A stretch of DNA of 64,000 nt from CAYQJS01 sp964417895 (GTDB taxonomy: Bacteria > Chloroflexota > UBA6077 > SHYK01), in assembly GCA_964417895.1 (NCBI GenBank), contig CAYQJS010000028.1, forward strand, positions 1 to 64,000. The letters are read 5' to 3'. Below are positions 42,347 to 51,126 of this stretch, one piece after another. The position numbers were made by a program, and so were the translations under genes. The notes beneath the pieces were generated by a model. That model had not been told where the DNA came from. It worked only from the letters and a program-made list of their open reading frames with translations, and searched no databases. Each line of letters starts with the position of its first letter. Position 1 is the stretch's first letter.

Positions 42347-42472
42347 ATGCGACCCGGGCGCCCACGCGACCGGGGAATCTTGGCGCTCCGCGTCGCGCCT
42401 GCCGCCAGCCCTGGGACCCTGAAGCCAACTTAGGCACCGGCCGCCTGGTCCGACCGGTGCTTCATCGCCGGG

Positions 42473-44305
42473 CTAGTCACGGCTGACTGCGATGCGCAGC
42501 TCGCGGTCAGCGCATGCGACCTCGGCACTCCCATCCGACGCGCAAACGTAGATGCGATGAGGGCCACTGGGGAACGGGCCCCGCGGCAGCTCGAAGCGAT
42601 AGCCCACCCCCTGGATGCCCGCGAAGCCACCGTAGAAATGCGCCACGTCGGGGCGAGCCAGGCCGTACTGGGCCTGCCCCAACAGGCTCCCGGAGGGGGG
42701 TGGTCCTCCGAGGTACACGAGCACCTCGCGCACTGGCGCTCGGTAGTCCCGCACGGCGGCCGGCGAATACGGCCGCCAGCTCGACGCGCCCTCCCGGAAG
42801 CTCCAGCCTACGATCTCGACGGAGCCGGCCGCGGCGGCCAGCGGAGGGTCCACCTGGATGATGATACGCTCCGCGCCGCCGCCGAAATGGGCGGGCACGA
42901 CGTACGCGAAGAGGCTGATGAAGTTGAGGGCGATGATGCAGAGCGTAGCAGCGGGCGGGGCGAAGCGCAGCCAGGGCGCGAGCAGGGCGAGCCACGACCA
43001 GCCAGCGGCGAGCCCCACGGCAATCGGGATGAGCGCAGCGAAAAGGTAGCGACCCTGGGGTGAGTACTCGCCGTAGGCGCTCGTCGCCATCGCGGCGATG
43101 GCCGTGGCAGCCACCACGGCGGCGCCAAAGAGGCCGACGCCGAGACCACGCGCGCCGGGCGTCCGGCCGCTAGCCCCCTCGGGCGCGCCATCCATCCCTA
43201 TCGCGCGGCGAAGGGGAGAAAGGAGGCGGGCCCCGATCCCTACGAGGGCGAGGAGCGCGAGGGCTAGGCACCCCAGGTAGTAGGCGGGATGCAGGTCGAT
43301 GGTGAGCCAGCCGAACTTCCCGACGAAACTCGTGAAGGTCGCCCACCAGAAGTCAGTTCGCGTCGAGAGCGTCAGCAGATCGATCCCGTACTCACTGGGG
43401 ACGAACAGGATATTGCCGCCGGCGGCGGCTTTCGCGTCGGCTATCACCGTCGACGGCATCGCCTCGCCGTAGAGCTGCCAGCTGCGAACGAACCACCATC
43501 CGGATGGGGCGGCCGCCGCGGCAGCAAGCGCCGCGAGCTGGACTGGGCGGCGCACGAAGGCGAGCGCAGCCACGAGCCCGACGCCCGCCGCCGCGTAAAA
43601 GGTGTACTTGGTTAACAGCAAAGCGCCAATTGCCAGGCCAACCATGACCAGGAGCGGTGCGCTGGTGCGGTGCGCCCCCAACCCAACCCTGCCCCGCAAG
43701 GGGGGAGGGAGCCAGACAGGCTTCCCTCCCGTAGCCGGAGGGAAGGGTTGCATACGCTCCCCCTCAATGAGTCGGGGAGGGGGGGAGGCCCCGTGCATCC
43801 TCGCCAGCAGGTAATAGAGCGCCCCGCTCTCCAGCACGCCGAGGGCGTCGTTGTTGACGTAGGCTCCGACGAACGCGAACTGGGGAAGAAACGCAACGAC
43901 GAGTGCCGCCGAAGCCGCCACTGAATACGAGTCCGGGAGCAATGTTCGGGCGATGGCGAAGGTCAGGGCCACCGCCCCTACGTAGGAAGCAACGGAGACG
44001 AGGCGGGCCCCCCAGACCGCCTCATCTCCGAATGGTAGGGAAACGAGTGCCGCCGCTACGTACGCGAGGGGAGGAAACGTCGCGTAGGTCTCGACCGCCC
44101 CTTTTGCGGTGGTGATGAGCCACAGCTCCTCCGGGCGAAACACGGGGAGTCGCCCGTGGTCGAGGATGAAGCGAACGATCTGGAAGTGCGCAGCCTCGTC
44201 GGGGCCCTCGTTGAACGGGATGCTGAACATCCACAGCAGCCCGTTCGCGGTGGCGAGAACCACCAGACCCGCGAGCCACGCCGTTTCGATAGTCGCAAAG
44301 CGCAT
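42473..44305 (-). CDS. DUF2142/GT-C-like membrane protein
   Basis: 610 residues. The N-terminal hydrophobic helix is followed by IPFNEGPDEAAHF, the acidic extracytoplasmic loop of DUF2142 and other GT-C-type proteins. About ten further membrane helices follow, then a C-terminal beta-rich soluble domain (from about 480, starting IIIQVDPPLA). Such proteins are presumed lipid-linked sugar transferases or polymer-export partners. In the loop near residues 165-210 a REP-type repeat is inserted in frame, coding for proline/glycine-rich residues (see 43680-43790). Substrate unknown. Confidence 0.78.
   Translation of the reverse strand: MRFATIETAWLAGLVVLATANGLLWMFSIPFNEGPDEAAHFQIVRFILDHGRLPVFRPEELWLITTAKGAVETYATFPPLAYVAAALVSLPFGDEAVWGARLVSVASYVGAVALTFAIARTLLPDSYSVAASAALVVAFLPQFAFVGAYVNNDALGVLESGALYYLLARMHGASPPPRLIEGERMQPFPPATGGKPVWLPPPLRGRVGLGAHRTSAPLLVMVGLAIGALLLTKYTFYAAAGVGLVAALAFVRRPVQLAALAAAAAAPSGWWFVRSWQLYGEAMPSTVIADAKAAAGGNILFVPSEYGIDLLTLSTRTDFWWATFTSFVGKFGWLTIDLHPAYYLGCLALALLALVGIGARLLSPLRRAIGMDGAPEGASGRTPGARGLGVGLFGAAVVAATAIAAMATSAYGEYSPQGRYLFAALIPIAVGLAAGWSWLALLAPWLRFAPPAATLCIIALNFISLFAYVVPAHFGGGAERIIIQVDPPLAAAAGSVEIVGWSFREGASSWRPYSPAAVRDYRAPVREVLVYLGGPPPSGSLLGQAQYGLARPDVAHFYGGFAGIQGVGYRFELPRGPFPSGPHRIYVCASDGSAEVACADRELRIAVSRD
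43680..43790. repeat. REP-type doublet inserted in the DUF2142 gene
   Basis: Two REP-like hairpins (CCAACCCTGCCCCGC...GGGG and TTCCCTCCCGTAGCCGGAGG) form an inverted doublet. It is translated as a loop of about 37 residues (GKPVWLPPPLRGRVGLG) with no obvious effect on the reading frame. Confidence 0.7.
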
Positions 44306-44369
44306 GCCGTATCCTTTACAGGCGCTAGAGATCTGGCCGTGAAAGATTAGCGGCCCGACCGGCGTTGTA

Positions 44370-44535
44370 CTAGTGGGTCACTCCTTGGACATCGCCATCG
44401 CGTCGGTTGCGGCGGTTCGGTAGGGCGGAGGGGCTTGTCCCCCGCCGCGCGGCTCGACTGTGACGTGGCCGGGCGGGAGGGGACAAGCCTCCCTACCGGA
44501 CGAAAAGGCCATGCCCGCAGGAACTGGCCCACTAG
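44370..44535. mobile_element. MITE-like element with CTAGTGGGTCA ends (copy 2)
   Basis: The 166-bp element starts CTAGTGGGTCACTCC and its right end, read on the other strand, is CTAGTGGGCCAGTTCC. The interior matches copy 1 at 9013-9180 (GGGGCTTGTCCCC and GGGGACAAGCC arms). It ends in the CTAG that also opens the next element. Non-coding. Confidence 0.8.
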
Positions 44536-44635
44536 CAGGCTGCTGAAAAACCCGCTCACCTGAGCTTGTCGAAGGGTCACGTGGTTCGACAGGCTCACCA
44601 CGAGCGGAACCGAAGCCTTTTTCGCAGCCTGCTAG
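44532..44635. mobile_element. MITE-like element with CTAGCAGGCTGC ends
   Basis: This 104-bp element has terminal inverted repeats CTAGCAGGCTGC (12 bp perfect), extending imperfectly to GAAAAA. Its interior contains a 56-bp version of the CCGCTC...GAGCGG palindrome (44552-44607). It shares its first CTAG with the preceding element, which suggests both use CTAG-like targets. Non-coding. Confidence 0.8.
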
Positions 44636-44651
44636 GGAGTGTGGGAAGGGG

Positions 44652-45620
44652 GTGTGGCACCACGTGGATCATGATCATGACATCTGGGATGTCGTCATCG
44701 TCGGAGGTGGGCCCGCCGGGCTGACGGCTGGCCTGTACGCGGCTCGAGCAAACCTCCGCTGCGTGCTGGTGGAGAAGCTGCTCCCGGGGGGCGAGCTGCT
44801 GAACACGGACCTCATCGAGGATTACCCCGGGTTCATCTCCACCACGGGGCGCGAGCTAGCCGAGCTGATGGACGAGCACGCCAGAAAGTTCGGCCTGGTG
44901 GTCGAGCAAGGGACCGTGACGCGCATCGAGCGCGAGGATGGGCTCTTTCGGACGCAAACCGAGTACGGGCCCGAGTACCACTCAAAGACGGTGATCATGA
45001 CCGCGGGCGGCACGCCGCGCAAGCTGGACGTACCCGGCGAAGAGGAGTTCGCCGCGCGTGGCGTGTCCTACTGCGCGGTCTGCGACGGGCCGCTGTTCAA
45101 GGAGAAGGTCCTGGCCGTAGTTGGCGGGGGCGACTCGGCGTTCCAGGAGGGGATCTACCTCACCCGCCACGCGTCGAAGGTCTACATCATCCACCGCCGC
45201 GATGAGTTCCGCGCGCAGCCCATCCTTCAGGACAAGGCGCGCGAGAACCCGAAGATCGAGTTCATCACGAGCGCCGTGGTCGACGAGATCGGCGGCGGGC
45301 GGACCGTCGAGTGGGCGAAGGTGCGTAGCCTCAAGGATGGCGCGATCCGGACGCTGCCACTCGAGGGGGTATTCATCTTCGTGGGCTTCAGCCCCAACAC
45401 GGGGCTGTTCGAGGAGCATCTCGACCACGACGAGCAGGGATTCCTGGTGACCAGCGACCGCATGGAGACGCGGGTTCCGGGCCTCTACGCTGCCGGCGAC
45501 GTGCGGGTGCAGCTCGCGCGGCAGATCACCACGGCCGTGGGCGACGCGACGACGGCAGCTATTGCCGCCGAGCATTACATCGAGGATCAGTCCTACAAGG
45601 CTGAGCGTGCCCGAGCGTAA
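44652..45620 (+). CDS. trxB: Thioredoxin-disulfide reductase-like flavoprotein
   Basis: 322 residues with the two-domain FAD/NAD(P)H layout: VVIVGGGPAGLTAGLYAARA (FAD), the redox-active C141-A-V-C144 (CAVCDG, where most homologues have CATC), VVGGGDSAFQEGIYL (NADPH) and the second FAD motif PGLYAAGDVRV. It reduces thioredoxin or a related thiol protein. The start GTG at 44652 has a G-rich run immediately upstream; GTG 44664 is an alternative. The MITE-like elements lie directly upstream. No thioredoxin gene is adjacent. Overlaps the following phosphatase gene by 14 bases. Confidence 0.93.
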   Translation: MWHHVDHDHDIWDVVIVGGGPAGLTAGLYAARANLRCVLVEKLLPGGELLNTDLIEDYPGFISTTGRELAELMDEHARKFGLVVEQGTVTRIEREDGLFRTQTEYGPEYHSKTVIMTAGGTPRKLDVPGEEEFAARGVSYCAVCDGPLFKEKVLAVVGGGDSAFQEGIYLTRHASKVYIIHRRDEFRAQPILQDKARENPKIEFITSAVVDEIGGGRTVEWAKVRSLKDGAIRTLPLEGVFIFVGFSPNTGLFEEHLDHDEQGFLVTSDRMETRVPGLYAAGDVRVQLARQITTAVGDATTAAIAAEHYIEDQSYKAERARA

Positions 45621-46188
45621 CAACCCAGCCATAAACCCCCTCGTTTCGCGCTCGCCATTGCACCATCTGATCGATGGGGCTCTTCGTTTTGTCCGCAAGG
45701 GGTTCGCCCGGATCGCGGAGTTGTCCCCCACCCGGCTGAATTGCTCCTGGGTGACCGATGACCTCGCGGTAGGCGGCGCCTTTCGAACCCGCCACGTTCC
45801 CACGCTGAGGGCGATGGGGATCGACGCGGTCGTGGACTGTCGAGAGGAGGCGAGCGACGACGAGGCTGCGCTGGTCCGCCACGGCATCGACTACCTGCGT
45901 CTGCCCACCCCGGACGCCCGATCGCTCGCACAGCGAGACCTCGACCGGGGCGTTCGGTGGGTGAAGGAGCGTATAGCGTTGGGCCGGAAGGTTTACATTC
46001 ATTGCACTCACGGAGTGGGCCGTGGCCCGCTGCTGGCGGCCTGCTTCCTCGTCTCCGAGGGTTTGTCGGCTGCGGACGCTCTCCAGACGGTTCGCGCGCG
46101 ACGGTGGCAAGCGTCGCCCAACGAGGAGCAGATCGACGGCCTCGTGACCTACGCAGAGCGACACCAGGCGCGGGTGGTCCAGTGCTGA
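45607..46188 (+). CDS. Dual-specificity protein phosphatase-like
   Basis: 193 residues. The catalytic P-loop HCTHGVGRG (C133, R139) and the general-acid loop PTPDARS (D103) fit a DSP/PTP-type cysteine phosphatase. WVTDDLAVGGAFR and VPTLRAMGIDAVVDCREE are typical N-terminal features. GTG 45607 gives a 14-base overlap with the reductase gene and avoids reading non-family residues; an ATG at 45562 is in frame farther up. The substrate could be a phosphoprotein or a phospholipid. As a cysteine phosphatase it would be redox-sensitive, and co-expression with thioredoxin reductase fits that idea (inference). Confidence 0.85.
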   Translation: MPERNNPAINPLVSRSPLHHLIDGALRFVRKGFARIAELSPTRLNCSWVTDDLAVGGAFRTRHVPTLRAMGIDAVVDCREEASDDEAALVRHGIDYLRLPTPDARSLAQRDLDRGVRWVKERIALGRKVYIHCTHGVGRGPLLAACFLVSEGLSAADALQTVRARRWQASPNEEQIDGLVTYAERHQARVVQC

Positions 46189-46230
46189 GGAATCCATGGG
46201 CCTTCGGCCTGCCCCGAACCCCATGAAAAA

Positions 46231-46336
46231 CCGCTCATGGTGAGCTGAGAGCCTGCCCTGAGCGAAGCCGAAGGGAACCATGAGGCGAAGGTTGCCGACC
46301 CCCGGGCTCGTCCTTCGACAGGCTCAGGACGAGCGG
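46231..46336. repeat. CCGCTC...GAGCGG palindrome (copy C)
   Basis: A 106-bp member of the family starts CCGCTCATGGTGAGC and ends with TTCGACAGGCTCAGGACGAGCGG (the last 20 or so bases). It is longer than the 81-bp copies at 10555 and 10647 owing to extra sequence in the left arm (CCTGAGCGAAGCCGAAGGG). Confidence 0.8.
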
Positions 46337-46484
46337 TATTTTCAAGGGAGGCCATGCCAGGATCGCGCACTCACGGTCTGGGGACGCAGCGCCTCATAGT
46401 CGGGCCCGCTGGCACCCGGGTGCTCCGGCCGGCAACGGCTGTTGCGTATAGTGGGAGCAGTGCTCGACTCACGGAGGTAACGAA

Positions 46485-47354
46485 ATGACGCTGACGACAG
46501 GTCGAAGTCGCGCGCTTGCCGCGCTGGCGCTGTGCGCTGTTTTGGTGGCCCTGCTTGTCGCGACGCCGATGGCACGGAGCTTCGGCGGCGACTTGCTCGG
46601 CCAGTTTCGCGTGAAGCGGTTCACGGCGGTGACGTTCGATCCGACGCAGATGCACGGCCTTCCTGACCTCGCCGAGCTGGGCACGATCTCCAGCTTGAAG
46701 CAGGGGAGGCACCGGTCGGTGGCCTCAGCGCAGGAAGCCCGCACACTCGCCGGAATGACGGTGCGTGCCGCCGAGGAGGATGCTTCGCTGGGGAGCGCGC
46801 GGTTCACGGTGATCGAGGAGTCTTCCGCGTCCTTCACCCTCGATGCCACGCAAGCCCAAGCGCACCTGGAGCAGATCGGACACGCAGGCTTCCACATTCC
46901 CGATCGCTTCGACGGGGCGGTGCTTACCGTCGACATTCCCGCCCTGGTCGTGGCCGAATATGGCAGTCGCTCGAACCGGCTGCGGCTCGGGCCGGACGCC
47001 TTCATCGGCGATGCGGTCTTCGTCGTCCAGGGCCGAAGCCCGCGGGTGCGGCTCGCGGGCAACGTGACCTTCGCCGAGCTGCGGGAGCTGCTGCTTTCAA
47101 TGCCAGGCCTGACGCCGGAGACGGCCGCCCAGCTGCGCGCTATCGACGACTGGATGACTGCGCTTCCAATCCCCGTTCCCCTCGGTATCGGAATCGCGCG
47201 CGACGTGGCCGTGAACGGGAGCCCGGGGCTGGCCCTCGCTGACAATACGGGCGCGGGCGGCCTGGTGCTGTGGGCGAAGGACGAATTTGTCTTCGCCGTT
47301 GGCGGCGGCCGGACCGCCGACGATCTGCTCCGCATCGCCAGCTCCCTCGGTTAG
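46485..47354 (+). CDS. Hypothetical exported protein
   Basis: 289 residues with an N-terminal membrane segment (ALAALALCAVLVALLVATPM) and an extracytoplasmic alpha/beta domain (FTLDATQAQAHLEQIGHAGF, PDRFDGAVLTVDIP, ALVVAEYGSR). I do not recognise a family with confidence. An excellent ribosome binding site (GGAGGTAA) precedes ATG 46485. It lies upstream of an ABC exporter pair on the same strand. The pattern of repeated short helix-strand units hints at an anti-sigma-like sensory or processing protein, but this is only a guess. Confidence 0.65.
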   Translation: MTLTTGRSRALAALALCAVLVALLVATPMARSFGGDLLGQFRVKRFTAVTFDPTQMHGLPDLAELGTISSLKQGRHRSVASAQEARTLAGMTVRAAEEDASLGSARFTVIEESSASFTLDATQAQAHLEQIGHAGFHIPDRFDGAVLTVDIPALVVAEYGSRSNRLRLGPDAFIGDAVFVVQGRSPRVRLAGNVTFAELRELLLSMPGLTPETAAQLRAIDDWMTALPIPVPLGIGIARDVAVNGSPGLALADNTGAGGLVLWAKDEFVFAVGGGRTADDLLRIASSLG

Positions 47355-47398
47355 TACACCGTGACCACAAGCTTTGCGTAGCTTGCGTCGGATGCCCC

Positions 47399-47497
47399 CT
47401 CTCCCGAGCCGCTTCGCGGCCCGGCCTCTCCCGCGAGGGGAGAGGCAAATACTCCCTCCCCCCTTGTGGGGGAGGGCTGGGGAGAGGGGGGATCCCG
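47399..47497. repeat. REP-like hairpins between 46485 gene and ABC ATPase
   Basis: CCCCTCTCCCGAGCCGC, CTCTCCCGCGAGGGGAGAGG and CCCTCCCCCCTTGTGGGGG hairpins follow each other, as in other REP loci of the window. The region separates the exported-protein gene from the ABC gene. Confidence 0.7.
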
Positions 47498-47530
47498 CCT
47501 GCTCACCGAACCTTGTGTCGCCGAGCACCA

Positions 47531-48448
47531 GTGTCTTCCACAACACCCATTGAGAGCCAGGACCTCCGTAAGGAGTATGGCCGCGGCCGGACGGCGCTCG
47601 CTGGGGCTTCTCTTCGGGTCGAGCAGGGCGAGGTCTTCGGGTTTCTAGGCGCCAACGGCGCCGGTAAGACCACGTTCGTCAAGATGCTCCTGGGGTTGGT
47701 GCGGCCCACATCGGGCACGGCCCGGCTCTTCGGCAGGCCGATCCACGAGCCGGCGGCGCGAGCGCTCGTCGGCTATCAGCCCGAGCTGTTCCGATTCCCG
47801 GAGTGGATGACCGGTGAGGAGGTCCTCCGGCTGCACGGCCAGCTTGCGCATATGGCGGCAACGGACGTCGCGGCCGCTGCGCCCGGAGCGCTGGAGCGTG
47901 TCGGCCTCGGAGGGCGCGGGCGCGACCGCGTCGGGACGTATTCGAAGGGCATGCAGCAGCGACTGGCGCTGGCACAGGCGCTGGTGGCCCACCCGAGGCT
48001 GGTGATCCTCGATGAGCCAACTTCGGCGCTCGACCCGGTGGGGCGGCGCGAGGTGCGCGAAATCATCCGCGACCTACGCGGCGAGGGCGTCGCCGTTTTT
48101 CTCAACTCGCACCTTTTATCGGAGGTCGAGCTGACCTGCGATCGGGTCGCCATCCTGCACGAGGGAAGGGTCGTCCGAGAGGGCCAGCTCGGCGAGCTGC
48201 TTCGGGCTACGACCGAGCTACACGTCACCGTCGACGCCGTGACCCCCGCCGTGCTGGAAGCCGTGCGGCTGCTGGCGCGCAACCTTCGCGCTGACGGTCG
48301 GTCGATGGATCTGGAGCTGGAGAGCCTCGAGGCTGTGCCGGCCGTGGCACGGGCAGTCCAGGCGGCAGGAGCTGACCTCTTGGAGCTGACCCCCCGGCAG
48401 AACACGCTGGAGGATGTCTTCATCGGCATCGTCCGGCCGCCGGAGTGA
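47531..48448 (+). CDS. ABC transporter ATP-binding protein (ABC-2 type)
   Basis: 305 residues. Walker A is GANGAGKTT, the ABC signature is YSKGMQQRLALAQAL and Walker B is LVILDEPTSALDP; the H-loop is in LNSHLLSEVE. Together with the 48445 permease it forms an exporter of the ABC-2 group (drug, lipid or polysaccharide). A GTG at 47531 was chosen as the first codon that starts in the family sequence; the upstream frame reads through REP repeats. Translational coupling to the permease is by a GTGA overlap. Confidence 0.92.
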   Translation: MSSTTPIESQDLRKEYGRGRTALAGASLRVEQGEVFGFLGANGAGKTTFVKMLLGLVRPTSGTARLFGRPIHEPAARALVGYQPELFRFPEWMTGEEVLRLHGQLAHMAATDVAAAAPGALERVGLGGRGRDRVGTYSKGMQQRLALAQALVAHPRLVILDEPTSALDPVGRREVREIIRDLRGEGVAVFLNSHLLSEVELTCDRVAILHEGRVVREGQLGELLRATTELHVTVDAVTPAVLEAVRLLARNLRADGRSMDLELESLEAVPAVARAVQAAGADLLELTPRQNTLEDVFIGIVRPPE

Positions 48449-49290
48449 CGGTGGTATTGATCGCTCGCTACACCCTGCACGAGGCGGCGCGCAAGCGCCT
48501 GCTGCTGGCCGTGCTGGTGCTGACGGTGCTGTTCCTCGCCGTCTACGGTGTTGGCTCGCAGCTGCTGGCGGATGAGATCCGCCGCAACGTCAGCCGTGGG
48601 CCCGCGCTGCCGTTCGTGGCGGGACTCATGAGCCTCATGGCCTTCTACATCGTGTCGTTTCTGGGCGGCCTCCTGGCCATCTTCATCGCGCTCGGATCCA
48701 TCGCGGGGGAGGTGGAGACCGGGACGATCCTCGCGCTCGCCGCGCGTCCGATCCGCCGCTGGCAGATCGTCGCGGGCAAGTGGCTGGCGCTGGCCCTGCT
48801 TGTGACTTGCTACCTCGTGGCGGTGTCTACGGGGGTTCTGGTGCTGAGTCAGCGCTCGACAGGGTACGCGCCGCCCAATCCTGCTGGCGCCGTGACCCTT
48901 ATCGTCCTGGAGGCGGTGCTGCTCCTGTCGCTCACCATGCTGGGGAGCGCGTCCCTTTCGACGCTGACCAACGGCGCCATCGTCTTCATGCTCTACGGTG
49001 TGGCCTGGGTCGGGGGCCTGGTGGAGTCGATCGGGTCCATCTTCGGGAACAACGCGATGATCAACGCAGGAATTGTCGCGAGCCTGCTGGTCCCGTCGGA
49101 CGCGTTGTGGAAGGGAGCCTCGTTTCATCTACAGCCGGTGGCCATGATCCTGGCCCAAAACGTGTCACCGGCCGCCAACCCCTTCGCCGCCGCCACGCCC
49201 ATGGCGATGCCAATGCTGGTCTACAGCGTGCTATACACTGCGATTTGCCTGGTGTTGGCGATGCGGATTTTTTCGGTGCGGGACTTATAG
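48445..49290 (+). CDS. ABC-2-type permease
   Basis: 281 residues with six predicted membrane helices and the ABC-2 loop EVETGTILALAARPIRRWQI. The GTG start overlaps the ATPase stop by four bases. Helices such as FYIVSFLGGLLAIFIALGSI are visible. The partner ATPase decides the transport energy; cargo unknown. It is convergent with the DUF5615/DUF433 pair. Confidence 0.9.
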   Translation: MTVVLIARYTLHEAARKRLLLAVLVLTVLFLAVYGVGSQLLADEIRRNVSRGPALPFVAGLMSLMAFYIVSFLGGLLAIFIALGSIAGEVETGTILALAARPIRRWQIVAGKWLALALLVTCYLVAVSTGVLVLSQRSTGYAPPNPAGAVTLIVLEAVLLLSLTMLGSASLSTLTNGAIVFMLYGVAWVGGLVESIGSIFGNNAMINAGIVASLLVPSDALWKGASFHLQPVAMILAQNVSPAANPFAAATPMAMPMLVYSVLYTAICLVLAMRIFSVRDL

Positions 49291-49358
49291 CGGGTGTGCT
49301 CTCAAACCGTTTCCCCAGTGACAGTTCACAGGAATTCGATGTGCCCTGTCATCTCCTC

Positions 49359-49658
49359 TCACTCCACGGTTTCGTGCAAAAGAATGAGGCGCGAGACCAT
49401 CTCACCGATGCTGCGTCGGCCCTGATCGCAATACGCGATGCCTGCGTGGTCTTCCCCCCGCTCATCAAGTCGCAGGAAATCGCGGTCGTGGGTGACGATT
49501 ACAAACTGGTCGGACCGCGAGCGGGCCATGTACAGCGTATCGGGAGCGCCGAGGAGGCTTGCCTCAGCCGCGGTAAGAACGTCTACACCGCGGCGCCGCA
49601 GTCCCTGGGCCACAGCTTCCGCGACATGCTCGTCGAAAAGGAACCGAAGCCTACCCAC
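49359..49658 (-). CDS. DUF5615 PIN-like protein (toxin)
   Basis: 99 residues with the DUF5615 features LRFLFDEHVAEAVAQGLRRR and FVIVTHDRDFLRL; the Asp residues (DEH, HDRDF) make a PIN-like metal site. These small RNase-like proteins are typical partners of DUF433 proteins. GTG 49658 overlaps the DUF433 gene by eight bases. Confidence 0.88.
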   Translation of the reverse strand: MGRLRFLFDEHVAEAVAQGLRRRGVDVLTAAEASLLGAPDTLYMARSRSDQFVIVTHDRDFLRLDERGEDHAGIAYCDQGRRSIGEMVSRLILLHETVE

Positions 49659-49965
49659 GACGGCGGCGGTTCAGCTTCTCCTGCAGTGGACCGACATGCT
49701 CCCTATTGAACTGATCGGCTTCGGCGCGCTCCTCCGCGGTCGCCTGTTCGATGTCCTCGCGGTGGTCCCAGTAGTAGGCCAGGGCGGCGTGAACATCGGC
49801 CAGCGTAATGGTCGGGTATTGATCGACAATCTCGTCGGGGGACATGCCAAGCTTCTCGTGCCAGATCGCTACGTCCTGCACGCGAATGCGGTGGCCAGCG
49901 ATGCGGGCCTTTGGCCCGCCCGCCCCCTCGACGATCTCGATGTGTTCGCGGATTACGTCAGCCAT
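49651..49965 (-). CDS. DUF433 protein (antitoxin)
   Basis: 104 residues with a helix-turn-helix-like region: RIRVQDVAIWHEKLGMSPDE, DQYPTITLADVHAALAYYWD and HREDIEQ. DUF433 genes regularly precede DUF5615 genes and form VapBC-like modules. ATG 49965 follows GAGGACGG; a longer frame reaches 50046 but overlaps the ilvA-like gene. It probably represses its operon. Confidence 0.88.
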   Translation of the reverse strand: MADVIREHIEIVEGAGGPKARIAGHRIRVQDVAIWHEKLGMSPDEIVDQYPTITLADVHAALAYYWDHREDIEQATAEERAEADQFNREHVGPLQEKLNRRRRG

Positions 49966-49976
49966 GAATCCGTCCT

Positions 49977-50951
49977 CTACAACTCCCTGCGTAATACCGC
50001 GGCGTACAGCTCCTCGTCCACGTTGCCGCCGCTGATGACACAGCATACATGCTTGCCCGCCAACCGGTCGTTGGCCAGCAAGGCCCCGAGGGAGAGCGCA
50101 CCCGTGGGCTCGGCTTTCACGTTGGCGAACCTGAAAAGGAGGCGCATGGCTTCGGCGATCTGCTCCTCTGAAACCTCGACGATATCCTCGACGCCACGCC
50201 GCACAATGGGCCAGGTGACCTCGCCCAGGGAGAGCGTGCGGGCTCCATCAGTGATGGTCGGCGGCTCCATTTCGTTGACTATCAGCGTCCCCGACCGAAA
50301 CGAGCGCGCCGCGTCGTTGCCCAGGGCAGGCTCGGCGCCGTAAACGGATGTGCCTGAGCCCAGGGTGTCGCGGGCCGTGATGATGCCTGAGATCAGCCCG
50401 CCCCCGCCGACTGGGACGACCATGGCATCGAACTCCATGCCCGATTGGACGATCTCGCGACCCAGGGACGAGTTTCCAGCCACGACCCGCACGTCGTCGA
50501 AGGCAGGCGCGTAGAAGCGGGCCGGGTCCTCGGCGAGCAGCTGGCGGATGCGCTCCATGCGGCTGGTGGCTCGCGTCTCGACCAGCTCCACAGCCGCGCC
50601 GTTGCGCCGGACGGCCTCGACCTTCACGCGCGATGAAGTGTCGGGCATGACCACGGTGCAGCGCTTCCCCAGCATGCGGGCGGCGAGCGCCACGGCCTGT
50701 CCGAAGTTCCCCGATGAGGCGCTGACGATCTCCGTCTGCGGAATGCTGCGTAGCAGATTGTAAGCGCCCCGGAACTTGAAGCTGCCCGTCCGCTGAAACG
50801 TCTCGCACGCCAGCATCACTCGGGCGCCAACAGCGTCATCCAGCGCCTCGGCATGCACGAGAACGGTGGGAACGACGTAAGGCTCCAGGAAATCCCAGAC
50901 CGACCGCACGTAGGCCGGTGTGAGCTCTGGCGGCGCGCTGGCAGTCGTCAT
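49977..50951 (-). CDS. Threonine ammonia-lyase/serine racemase-type PLP enzyme
   Basis: 324 residues with the fold-type II PLP signature: SFKFRGAYNLL (K of SFKFRGA binds PLP), SSGNFGQAVALAARM and VGGGGLISGI. The chain length and lack of an ACT domain match catabolic threonine deaminase, serine racemase or a related dehydratase. Start ATG 50951 was chosen since the frame farther upstream only translates the GTCATCCTGA-type repeats. The RidA gene 1.6 kb away is suited to removing the reactive enamine made by this enzyme. Confidence 0.88.
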   Translation of the reverse strand: MTTASAPPELTPAYVRSVWDFLEPYVVPTVLVHAEALDDAVGARVMLACETFQRTGSFKFRGAYNLLRSIPQTEIVSASSGNFGQAVALAARMLGKRCTVVMPDTSSRVKVEAVRRNGAAVELVETRATSRMERIRQLLAEDPARFYAPAFDDVRVVAGNSSLGREIVQSGMEFDAMVVPVGGGGLISGIITARDTLGSGTSVYGAEPALGNDAARSFRSGTLIVNEMEPPTITDGARTLSLGEVTWPIVRRGVEDIVEVSEEQIAEAMRLLFRFANVKAEPTGALSLGALLANDRLAGKHVCCVISGGNVDEELYAAVLRREL

Positions 50952-51045
50952 CCTGCGCCGAGGCGGGTTTGACTGGTCATCCTGAACGTCGCGGTCATCC
51001 TGAAACGCCGAGCGGTCATTCTGAGTCGAAGGGGAAGCCACAGGC

Positions 51046-51108
51046 TGTCATTCTGAGCCGAAGGCGAAGAATCTCCCGGGAGATGCTTCGCTGTGGCTCA
51101 GCATGACA
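51046..51108. repeat. TGTCATTCTGAGC hairpin (dispersed family)
   Basis: A 63-bp palindrome opens TGTCATTCTGAGCC and ends GGCTCAGCATGACA, with GAATCTCCC/GGGAGATGC in the middle. Degenerate half-copies lie just before it (50965-51040). Related sequences are at 2714, 10783 and 57062. It lies between the glcD stop and the threonine deaminase start, where it could also end transcription. Confidence 0.8.
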
Positions 51109-51126
51109 GTGCACTCGCTCCAATGT

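Noticed and set aside
51046..51108. tRNA or ncRNA gene
   Set aside because: Perfect-palindrome style and dispersed copies point to a repeat family, not a structured RNA with conserved loops.
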